Assembly (NCBI RefSeq): GCF_005502275.1
Contig: NZ_SWLZ01000027.1
Coordinates: forward strand, 1-58,468
Reading direction: 5' to 3'
DNA: 58,468 nucleotides
DNA from: Robertmurraya siralis
GTDB taxonomy: Bacteria; Bacillota; Bacilli; Bacillales; Cytobacillaceae
Under the pieces are notes generated by a model that was given only the letters and a program-made list of their open reading frames with translations, was not told the DNA's origin and did not search any database. This document shows positions 52,053 to 58,468 of the stretch, piece by piece. The first letter of the stretch is position 1, and every line of letters starts with the position of its first letter. The translations under genes were made by a program, and so were the position numbers.

Positions 52053-53939
52053 CTAATTTAACTGTAACACTCTGCTTCCATGCGTTACATCACCAAACCT
52101 AAGCGGCTCAATGTTTTCAAATGAGGTTGAATTTGTAATAATGACAGGTGTATAAATAGGATATCCTTTTGCTTTAATTTGTTCTAAATTAAATTCGGCA
52201 ATTAAATCCCCTGCTTTTACATGCTGTTCTGGATGTACATGTGATGTAAATAACTCACCATTCAGTTCAACTGTATTTATACCAATATGAATCAATATTT
52301 CTGCACCGTCTGTCGTTGTAATTCCATAGGCATGTTTAGTTGGGAAAACTGTAGTCATCACTCCGTCTGCTGGTGCATATACTTTTCCCTCCGATGGAAT
52401 AATGGCAATTCCTTTTCCTAATAGACCTTCTGAGAATACTCCATCTTCAACATCTTTTAAATCGATTACTTTTCCATTGATAGGACTGTTAATTCCTTTT
52501 TCTGAAAGGACTGGTTTTGATGCTACTGTGTTATTACTTGGTTTATCTTTCTTGATTGTACCTTCTTTTACTTCTTGGTCATCTTTAAATCCTAACACAA
52601 ACGCAACTACTGCTGACACGACAAAACAAATTAATAAACCAATTAAATAATGAATTAAAGTATTGCCAGCAAATGCAGGTATGGTTGTTAATCCACCAAA
52701 TACAAAAGCATTTGAGATAACTCCATTACCTCCCATATAAGCCCCACCTGCTGCACCACCAATAATAGCAGCTATAAACGGACGTTTTAATTTAATCATA
52801 ACACCATAAATGGCCGGCTCAGTTATACCTGCAAAGAAGATGGATAATAGTGCAGAAGTTGAAAATGATCTCATTTTTTTATTCTTTGTTTTTAATAGAA
52901 CACCAAATGTTGCACCTGCAGTACCGAAGTTAGCTGCAGCTGTCCATGGAACAATGCGATCATAACCAACTGTACTGATATTACTGATCATAATCGGATT
53001 CACAGCCCATTGTAATCCGAATACAACAAATACATTCCAAATACCACCCACAATGAGACCTGTTAACCAACCATTTGCTTCACTAAAATAGTTAATACCA
53101 CCAGCAATCCACTCACCCACATACACTCCGAACGGACCAAATACAATAACTGTTAACGGAACAATGATTGCAAAAGAAATTAATGGAACAAATAAAATTT
53201 GAATACTTTTTGGTATTACTCTTTCTAAATATCTTTCTAAATAGGAATAAATCCAAATAGCTAACAGAATAGGAATAACCGTTGATGAGTAATTCATCAA
53301 TATAACGGGCATGCCTAAGAAAGACGACATTGCACCATTACCTTGTTCACCCATCAACGCTGTAAAATCCGGATGCATAATAGCCCCACCAATAACAGCC
53401 GCAATATATGGATTTACGCCAAATCTTTTAGCCGATGTAAAAGCTAATAATATTGGTAAGAAGTAAAATACACTAAGTGATGCAGCAGATAAAATCCCAT
53501 ACGTTCCAGAATCTTCACTTATCCACCCTAATTGATTGCAAATCATTAATATTCCACGTAATACCCCTGCACCAGCTAATGCAGGTAATAATGGTGTAAA
53601 TATCCCAGATATTACGTTGAAAAACCGACCAATGAGATTTCCCGAGGACTTTTCATTTTCTTCCGGCTTTTCTGGATTTGATGTATTTAATTGAATATTT
53701 GTCATTTTTAATAACTGCTCGTATACTTTAGAGACATGTGTACCTATAATAATTTGGAATTGACCGCCTTTATTCACAACTGATAAAACATCTGGAGATT
53801 GTTCTATTACACTTTTATTTACTTTAGAATCATCTTTTAATTTGAATCGAAGTCTAGTCGCACAATGAGTTACAGAGGATATATTGCTCTCACCGCCAAC
53901 ATTTTCAACGATCATTTGAACTAGATTTTCGTAGGCCAT
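52053..53939 (-). CDS. PTS beta-glucoside-type EIIBCA transporter
   Basis: A 628-residue sugar permease of the glucose-sucrose PTS superfamily, fused in the order IIB-IIC-IIA. EIIB has the phospho-Cys 26 in SSVTHCATRLRFKL. EIIC (about 105-450) carries about 10 TMs with the GITEPAIYGV motif near residue 370. EIIA (about 485-628) has AILIHIGINTVELNGELF with the phospho-His. With rpiB and alsE in the same operon, the sugar is probably D-allose or D-allulose and not a beta-glucoside; this is inference from context. It phosphorylates the sugar on entry. Confidence 0.92.
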   Translation of the reverse strand: MAYENLVQMIVENVGGESNISSVTHCATRLRFKLKDDSKVNKSVIEQSPDVLSVVNKGGQFQIIIGTHVSKVYEQLLKMTNIQLNTSNPEKPEENEKSSGNLIGRFFNVISGIFTPLLPALAGAGVLRGILMICNQLGWISEDSGTYGILSAASLSVFYFLPILLAFTSAKRFGVNPYIAAVIGGAIMHPDFTALMGEQGNGAMSSFLGMPVILMNYSSTVIPILLAIWIYSYLERYLERVIPKSIQILFVPLISFAIIVPLTVIVFGPFGVYVGEWIAGGINYFSEANGWLTGLIVGGIWNVFVVFGLQWAVNPIMISNISTVGYDRIVPWTAAANFGTAGATFGVLLKTKNKKMRSFSTSALLSIFFAGITEPAIYGVMIKLKRPFIAAIIGGAAGGAYMGGNGVISNAFVFGGLTTIPAFAGNTLIHYLIGLLICFVVSAVVAFVLGFKDDQEVKEGTIKKDKPSNNTVASKPVLSEKGINSPINGKVIDLKDVEDGVFSEGLLGKGIAIIPSEGKVYAPADGVMTTVFPTKHAYGITTTDGAEILIHIGINTVELNGELFTSHVHPEQHVKAGDLIAEFNLEQIKAKGYPIYTPVIITNSTSFENIEPLRFGDVTHGSRVLQLN

Positions 53940-53967
53940 TGCTTTTTTCCCCCATCTTTTGTTAAAT

Positions 53968-53981
53968 TTAAACGCTTTCTT
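53968..53981. promoter_or_regulatory. cre-like site before the PTS gene
   Basis: On the minus strand it reads AGAAAGCGTTTAAA, near the CcpA consensus. It lies between the hairpin and the PTS start. Confidence 0.45.
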
Positions 53982-53983
53982 TT

Positions 53984-54028
53984 CTTGTAAAAATGAATAA
54001 TAGAAACACTATTATTCATTTTTACAAG
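53984..54028. promoter_or_regulatory. Perfect 20 bp hairpin between rpiB and the PTS gene
   Basis: The arms, CTTGTAAAAATGAATAATAG and its exact complement, enclose a 5 nt loop. It lies 3 bp past the rpiB stop inside the operon. The minus-strand T-run is weak (TTTTTACAAGAAAAG), so it may act as a partial terminator or as an RNA-processing and stability element. Confidence 0.65.
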
Positions 54029-54031
54029 AGA

Positions 54032-54481
54032 TTAACATAGGTATGCTCGTTCAGTATCAGCTATCATCTTAACTCGATTCGCATGCCTTCCACCTTTAAA
54101 CTCAGCATCTAACCAAGCCTTTACAATCATTTTCGCTAACTCACTACCAATAACTCTTGAACCAAAAGCCAATATATTCGTATTGTTATGTTCTTTCGAC
54201 AATTGCGCTGTATATGGTTCACTGCATACAACTGCTCTAACCCCTTTCACTTTATTAGCAGCAATTGAAATACCTACTCCAGTACCACAGATCAAAATCC
54301 CACAATCTACATTTCCCGCTGCTACTTCCTCACCAACTTTTTTCCCATAAATAGGGTAATCTGTTCGTTCATTTGTTTGAGCTCCATAATCCACTACTTC
54401 ATGACCTAAACTTTCCAAAAACTCTATAATAACTGGTTTTAATTCAATTCCAACATGATCATTTCCAACGGCAATTTTCAT
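54032..54481 (-). CDS. rpiB: RpiB family sugar-phosphate isomerase (allose-6-phosphate isomerase)
   Basis: A 149-residue enzyme. RpiB/LacAB signature: catalytic Cys in CGILICGTGVGISIAANK, AVGNDHVGIELK at the start, EHNNTNILAFGSRVIG and FKGGRHANRVK, which holds the phosphate-binding Arg/His. E. coli RpiB also converts allose-6-phosphate to allulose-6-phosphate, and its place next to alsE and a PTS gene favours that role. It lies 3 bp after alsE. ATG 54481 has GGAGG upstream. Confidence 0.9.
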   Translation of the reverse strand: MKIAVGNDHVGIELKPVIIEFLESLGHEVVDYGAQTNERTDYPIYGKKVGEEVAAGNVDCGILICGTGVGISIAANKVKGVRAVVCSEPYTAQLSKEHNNTNILAFGSRVIGSELAKMIVKAWLDAEFKGGRHANRVKMIADTERAYLC

Positions 54482-54484
54482 TTT

Positions 54485-55144
54485 TTAAACCTCCGGTAAT
54501 TGTCTAATTTCGTTGACAATAGTCTTATAATCTTGTTCTTTTCCAAACAATGCAGAGGTTCCTAAAATAAATCCCTCTACTCCTAAAATGCTTAATTCTT
54601 TAATTTTTTCACGAGAAATTGCTCCATCAACCATAATTGTAAAATTTCTTTCCTTACGTAATTTAGCTAATTCCACAATTTTTTCATTAACAAAATCTAA
54701 ATATTTTTGTCCTGCAAATCCTGGATTTACAGTCATGATTAATACATAATCAACTAAACCTAATAAAGGTTCAACAGTTGCAACAGATGTACCAGGATTA
54801 ATAGCAATACCTGGCTTTACCCCGTTGGCACGAATTCGATCGATTGTTCTAGTGGGATGCATATCTGTTTCTGGGTGAAAATAAATAATGTCAGCACCTT
54901 TTTCTGAAAACAAATCGATATATTCCGAAGGATTTTGAATCATTAAATGCACATCAACTAATTTATTCGTTTTTTCTCGGATATACTCAAAATCTTGCAA
55001 TCCCATCCCAAAATTTGGAACGAAATGGCCATCCATAATGTCAATATGATATATATCAACATTTGCTTCATCGAGAGCTAAAACTTCTTTTTCTAAGGAT
55101 CTAAAATCAGCACACATCATCGATGGACATATTATCTTATTCAT
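54485..55144 (-). CDS. alsE: D-allulose-6-phosphate 3-epimerase
   Basis: A 219-residue TIM barrel of the ribulose-5-phosphate 3-epimerase family. Metal ligands and acid/base residues: IYHIDIMDGHFVPNFGMG (His, Asp), DVHLMI (His) and IMVDGAISREKI (Asp). MTVNPGFAGQKYL is the mobile loop, and GTSALFG binds phosphate. It converts D-allulose-6-phosphate to fructose-6-phosphate. The pairing with rpiB and a PTS, not pentose phosphate genes, supports AlsE over Rpe. ATG 55144 (AAGGGG at 7 nt) is preferred over GTG 55150. Confidence 0.85.
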   Translation of the reverse strand: MNKIICPSMMCADFRSLEKEVLALDEANVDIYHIDIMDGHFVPNFGMGLQDFEYIREKTNKLVDVHLMIQNPSEYIDLFSEKGADIIYFHPETDMHPTRTIDRIRANGVKPGIAINPGTSVATVEPLLGLVDYVLIMTVNPGFAGQKYLDFVNEKIVELAKLRKERNFTIMVDGAISREKIKELSILGVEGFILGTSALFGKEQDYKTIVNEIRQLPEV

Positions 55145-55161
55145 ATTCACACCCCTTAAGA

Positions 55162-55173
55162 GTAATCGTTTAC
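55162..55173. promoter_or_regulatory. LacI-type operator 1
   Basis: GTAATCGTTTAC, just upstream of the alsE start. Confidence 0.75.
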
Positions 55174-55253
55174 CCTTAGAAGATAATTATTCATTATAAT
55201 CAAATAATTATCAATAAAAAAATTACTCTTTCATTTTTATTTGTCAGTTTTGG

Positions 55254-55265
55254 GTAATCGTTTAC
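55254..55265. promoter_or_regulatory. LacI-type operator 2
   Basis: GTAATCGTTTAC, with identical flanks (GGGTAATCGTTTACTCATTA) to operator 3, 62 bp away. Confidence 0.75.
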
Positions 55266-55315
55266 TCATTATGCAAAAAAATAGTAATAATAGTGATTAT
55301 TATTAGTTGTTTAGG

Positions 55316-55327
55316 GTAATCGTTTAC
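55316..55327. promoter_or_regulatory. LacI-type operator 3
   Basis: GTAATCGTTTAC, in the same orientation and with the same flanks as operator 2. The 62 bp spacing is about six helical turns, which suits co-operative binding. Confidence 0.75.
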
Positions 55328-55359
55328 TCATTATAAAAAGGAAAACCATTTTGTTCCCT

Positions 55360-56376
55360 TTATGTCGTTTTACGTACGATTAATTCAACTGGAATCTTAA
55401 TATGTTTCTTATTAATTACTGCGTTTTCTTCTGTCAGTAAATTGTAAAATAGCTCAGATGTTACCTCCGCTATTTTGTGCACATCTTGTCTAATTGTAGT
55501 GAGTGGAATCTCTGAATAATTGGCAATAGTATCATCATCAAATCCCACTACTTTTACATCTTCAGGAACCTTCAAATTAGAATCTAATAGCTCCCTTACA
55601 ACACCAAGTGCCAGCCAATCATTTGTTGCAAAAACACCGTCGAACGTTCTTCCATTCTTCAATTCTTCATGAATTGCGTTCCTTGCCTTTTCAATATTGT
55701 GTTTTCGATCATCAGCAGTTTCTACAATTGAATGAGAGGTAAAAGGATACGAATGCTCTGCTAATGCCTTTTTAAATCCCTCTACACGATCATTAACAGA
55801 TGATAGATTACTTTTTTTTGTTAATACAATAATACTTTTACATCCTCTATCAATCAAATGTTTGGTTGCTAAGTAGCCACCATTGAAATGATCCGATTCA
55901 ATCATAGCTAAGTTATTTGTCATTCTAGGACGTCTATCAATAGTAACAATAGGAATATCTCTGCTTAATAGTGATGCTTCTATCTCCTCTTGACCTGAAA
56001 TACAAATAAGACCATCTACCATTTTAGAATCTAAAGATGTGATATAAGCCATTTCTTTTTCTTTGCTTTTATCTGTGTTACAAATAAAAGTAGAGAATCC
56101 TCTGTCAAAGAAATAACTTTCAATTTCATGCACAATTGTAGAAAAAAATTCATTACTAATATCAGGAACAATAATCCCAATAGTCTTAGACTTATTCATT
56201 CTTAATGTTTTTGCAACCGTATTCGTGCTGTACTGGTATTTTTCAATTACATCAAGAACCTTTTTCCTTGTTTCTTCTGAAAATCGTCCGTTATTATTGA
56301 TAACTCTGGAGACAGTAGCAACAGATACATCACACAGCTTTGCAATTTCTTTTATTGAGATTTGATTTGATTTCAT
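55360..56376 (-). CDS. LacI family repressor of the allose/allulose operon
   Basis: A 338-residue repressor. The HTH ISIKEIAKLCDVSVATVSRV is followed by the hinge TVAKTLRMNKSKTIGIIVPD. The periplasmic-binding-like core has DGLICISGQEEIEAS, GGYLATKHLIDRGCKSI and VVGFDDDTIANYSEIPLTTI. It lies upstream of alsE on the same strand, with three operators between them and a fourth at its own promoter. It should release on allulose-6-phosphate or a related ligand. Confidence 0.92.
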   Translation of the reverse strand: MKSNQISIKEIAKLCDVSVATVSRVINNNGRFSEETRKKVLDVIEKYQYSTNTVAKTLRMNKSKTIGIIVPDISNEFFSTIVHEIESYFFDRGFSTFICNTDKSKEKEMAYITSLDSKMVDGLICISGQEEIEASLLSRDIPIVTIDRRPRMTNNLAMIESDHFNGGYLATKHLIDRGCKSIIVLTKKSNLSSVNDRVEGFKKALAEHSYPFTSHSIVETADDRKHNIEKARNAIHEELKNGRTFDGVFATNDWLALGVVRELLDSNLKVPEDVKVVGFDDDTIANYSEIPLTTIRQDVHKIAEVTSELFYNLLTEENAVINKKHIKIPVELIVRKTT

Positions 56377-56395
56377 AACTCATTTCTTCCTCTGC

Positions 56396-56407
56396 GTAAA
56401 CGTTTAC
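56396..56407. promoter_or_regulatory. LacI-type operator 4 (autoregulation)
   Basis: GTAAACGTTTAC is a perfect 12 bp palindrome 19 bp upstream of the repressor start, with the same core as operators 1-3. Confidence 0.75.
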
Positions 56408-56814
56408 CCTAATACGATTTTATTTTAACAGTTTCTTCTTTGTTTTGCAAACGTTAATTTATTCGATTCATCGTATACTAGTTTTTGTGTTTAAAATCAT
56501 CATCTATATAAGGAGCCATAATTATAATGTCACCAACAATGACATTCTTATATATTATTTCGTATTGATTAACCAAAATCATCCAGTATTTATTTCGTCA
56601 ATGAAACGGCGAGTATTTTCTTTGAGACCAATACGCCATTTGATTGACAGGAGAGCACAAAGAAGCTGGCTTGTAAAACCAGCGAAAGATAAGTGTTTAC
56701 AGTTCTTTAACAGTAAAAATGAAACTTTTCAAAATCAACTATCAAGGAGATTCCTAAAATTAATTCCTTTCTTTTTATCATTTTGAGGAGGGGAGATAAT
56801 AAAAAACACAAAAT
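56408..56814. other. Intergenic region with unsupported frame
   Basis: A 113-codon plus-strand frame (56445-56786) is rich in Arg/Lys/Phe but has no ribosome site and no recognisable domain. I do not call a gene. The 3' end of the lipoprotein gene begins at 56815. Confidence 0.35.
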
Positions 56815-57234
56815 TTAATCCATATTCATTTTTTTAATTACGCCTTCTATCTCTTGTTCTAATTCTTGACTTAACTCATCTTCATATATATATATTAATA
56901 GCAAATTTTTTACATTATATACTTTAAATGAGACTGTATTTGCTGACTCTGTTTCTTTTTGAAATTCCTCCAAAGCTTTTTTTCTTTTTTCTATTGAATT
57001 AAACTCATATATTAATAGTAATTTCTCATTCAACATAAATGTTAAGGGTTTTTCGTTTTCTAGTCTCGAACCAAAAATTCCAGTCAGGGTTTCAGATGTT
57101 TCTTTAAGGGCTATGTTTTCAATTTCAAAAGCTTGCTTTATTTGATTCACCGTTATAAGCTCTTCCGAATTCACAGATTGGCATGCTGTTAATAATAAAA
57201 CTAATAACAACCCAATACATAATAGCTTTCTCAT
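56815..57234 (-). CDS. Small lipoprotein of unknown function
   Basis: A 139-residue exported lipoprotein. The signal peptide KLLCIGLLLVLLLTACQS has lipobox LLTAC. The remaining ~120 residues mix helix and strand, with LTGIFGSRLENEKPLTFMLN and a final coiled Glu/Lys helix (EDELSQELEQEIEGVIKKMN). No family recognised. ATG 57234 is taken because AGGAGG lies 8 nt upstream; the frame to 57300 lacks a site. It has no operon partner on either side. Confidence 0.75.
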   Translation of the reverse strand: MRKLLCIGLLLVLLLTACQSVNSEELITVNQIKQAFEIENIALKETSETLTGIFGSRLENEKPLTFMLNEKLLLIYEFNSIEKRKKALEEFQKETESANTVSFKVYNVKNLLLIYIYEDELSQELEQEIEGVIKKMNMD

Positions 57235-57413
57235 AATTTTTCCTCCAATATACGTCTTTTTATAGTTAAAAGAAGATGCCCGTAAGAAAATAAAGGACAT
57301 CTTCTATTTTACTTATCACTCTTCCTTTAAATTAAACCTTTTCATCAACTCTTTTTTAAATTTTACTTTCTTATCACTGGTTGTTCGGTGTTCAGTGTCA
57401 GTACTAACTTTAT

Positions 57414-57827
57414 TTATATCTTTTGAATCTTTGGAAGTAGATCAGAAACATGCCTAGGGGTTTTAATAAAGGTCAAAGCGTCGAAAATTAGTGTCTCAAG
57501 TAAGACCTCATATGTTGCACATAAAAAGAGAGAGGTAGTTTCAAATTCTTCAAAATCATAGATACTATTTAATAATACAAATTCATCCAAATCATGTATG
57601 TTGGCATATACAGCATTTAAAAAACTTGAGGCGGCTTTAATTGGATATATAACCAATGTATCCTCATCTGTGTTACCACATCGATTACATTCATAATGTG
57701 CAGCTTTACTGACTTCAGAGATAAATGAACAAATAATACATTTTCTGTCCTCACTTCTAGTAATTATTATAAATCGTGCACCAATATTAAAAATTGATTT
57801 TTCAATAATAATAAAAAAGCACACCAA
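57414..57827 (-). CDS. Unrecognised protein with zinc-ribbon-like Cys pairs
   Basis: The frame contains CIICSF and YECNRCGNTDED, two CxxC pairs about 17 residues apart that could bind zinc. A helical C-terminal part follows (PRHVSDLLPKIQ at the end, LLNSIYDFEEFETTSLFLC before it). The ORF start at 57827 lies inside the hairpin at 57819-57863 and has no ribosome site. No good alternative start is visible, so the gene may be truncated at its 5' end. Confidence 0.4.
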   Translation of the reverse strand: MVCFFIIIEKSIFNIGARFIIITRSEDRKCIICSFISEVSKAAHYECNRCGNTDEDTLVIYPIKAASSFLNAVYANIHDLDEFVLLNSIYDFEEFETTSLFLCATYEVLLETLIFDALTFIKTPRHVSDLLPKIQKI

Positions 57828-57863
57828 AGAGATGTCATCATGTTATCCCAAAGGTGTGTTTCT
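57819..57863 (-). terminator. Terminator-like hairpin upstream of 57414 ORF
   Basis: AACACACC and GGTGTGC pair, followed by TTTTTTATTATTATTG on the minus strand. It would stop transcription arriving from upstream, further evidence that the 57414-57827 frame is cut off. Confidence 0.6.
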
Positions 57864-58212
57864 TAAACGACTTTATTAATTTTTAAACAACGATTTTATT
57901 TTTTAAACAACTTTATTATCTTTCTACAAAAACTGTAGCTTTGAAATAAAGTTTGATTAAAAAATGCTATTGACTCCTTATTTAACAACGGATACAAAAA
58001 ATACATTTTTTGAAGAAAGATTGAACAAAATGTATTTCCTTTTAATAACTATGTTAGATTATTTTATAAGAAAGTTTGATTATTTCTAGCTCCATAGCCA
58101 ACTAACGCCCCCGTTAGTGCAATAAGAACATATTGATTTAAACAAAATAATAAGTAATAGCCCATAAGGGGTAGCTTCATACCTTAACTACAGTTAAAAT
58201 ACCAGTCATACA
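57864..58212. other. Intergenic region, no gene seen
   Basis: Very AT-rich. A short hairpin (AACTAACG and CGTTAGT, 58100-58118) is the only structure. Confidence 0.35.
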
Positions 58213-58360
58213 CTAACCGTTTTTGTTACCTTTATTTTTTTGAGGCCGAAAAAGGGTCTCATCGTTTTCTAGCTTAGAATCAATAAACTCCACAATACGT
58301 TGAAGATCGTGTATTTGATTCATAACTTTTTCTTTATATTCTAAAAGGGTGTGACTGCTA
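58213..58360 (-). pseudogene. Possible MerR-type regulator C-terminal fragment
   Basis: The minus-strand frame ending at TAG 58215-58213 encodes a helix LLEYKEKVMNQIHDLQRIVE followed by FIDSKLEN, typical of the dimerisation helix of MerR regulators, and a basic tail. The frame stays open upstream for some 30 codons but not with MerR sequence, and no HTH is seen before the window ends, so it is a remnant. Confidence 0.35.
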
Positions 58361-58468
58361 GAATAAAGTGTACAGTTTTTGCTTGATAAGATGAAACGCT
58401 TATTTACCCAAATATACCAGCAAAAAATATCAACCTATCACTGTAAAATGATCATAGTTCATACTTGC

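Noticed and set aside
56445-56786. 113-codon plus-strand frame
   Set aside because: No ribosome site, no recognisable domain, extreme AT bias; looks like chance.

Overview
The window reads as chromosomal DNA of an AT-rich, spore-former-like Bacillaceae (Bacillus sensu lato). This rests on strong AGGAGG-type ribosome binding sites, T-box leaders, a Bce-type antimicrobial-peptide module, a YtrA-type GntR/ABC operon, cre-like sites and a Fur box. Most genes lie on the minus strand. No rRNA, tRNA, CRISPR array or prophage was seen.

Layout. 1-0.4 kb: tail of an IS3-family transposase and the first of four copies of a MITE-like element. 0.45-6.2 kb: GNAT acetyltransferase, serine hydrolase, nucleotidyltransferase and argS. 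Upstream of argS lie a 13-unit tandem array of terminator-like hairpins and a T-box leader with its own promoter. 6.5-14.3 kb: flavin reductase with a MerR-type promoter and MerR regulator, a GyrI-like protein, a NUDIX hydrolase, and two MFS transporters, one divergent from a second MerR gene. 14.6-21.2 kb: GntR/ABC operon, a LolD/FtsX-type ABC pair, a decayed IS1182-type transposase and a GC-rich dispersed repeat. 21.2-31.6 kb: copC/copD-like genes divergent from a NarL-type two-component system, a Bce-like ABC plus two-component module, an AraC/GyrI regulator and a cupin protein. 31.7-36.7 kb: a PCYCGC lipoprotein interrupted by one in-frame TGA, a small secreted protein with an apparent ATA start, and a MacB-like ABC exporter. 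36.8-45.6 kb: D-galactonate catabolism (dgoA, dgoK, dgoD) with a TctABC transporter, two oxidoreductases and an IclR regulator. 45.8-51.6 kb: a T-box remnant, GrpB-family protein, class B sortase with an N-terminally truncated LPXTG-like protein, a truncated BTAD regulator on the opposite strand, and a Fur-boxed siderophore-binding lipoprotein. 52-56.4 kb: an allose/allulose PTS operon (PTS EIIBCA, rpiB, alsE) with a LacI repressor and four matching operators. 56.8-58.4 kb: a small lipoprotein, an unrecognised protein and a probable MerR remnant.

The two sugar operons are complete enough to read as pathways. Galactonate would enter by TctABC, be dehydrated by DgoD, phosphorylated by DgoK and cleaved by DgoA. 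Allose would be phosphorylated on import by the PTS, isomerised by RpiB and epimerised by AlsE to fructose-6-phosphate.

The most unusual signal is the PCYCGC lipoprotein. A single TGA sits where I recall the family having the first Cys of a CGVC motif. The frame then stays open for 46 more codons, and a hairpin fitting the bacterial SECIS description starts a few bases downstream. It is either a selenoprotein or a recent nonsense mutant. Other notable items are the MITE family with 7-8 bp target duplications lying just upstream of start codons, the hairpin array between T-box and argS, a T-box without Stem I, and a rearrangement junction that truncates two head-to-head genes.
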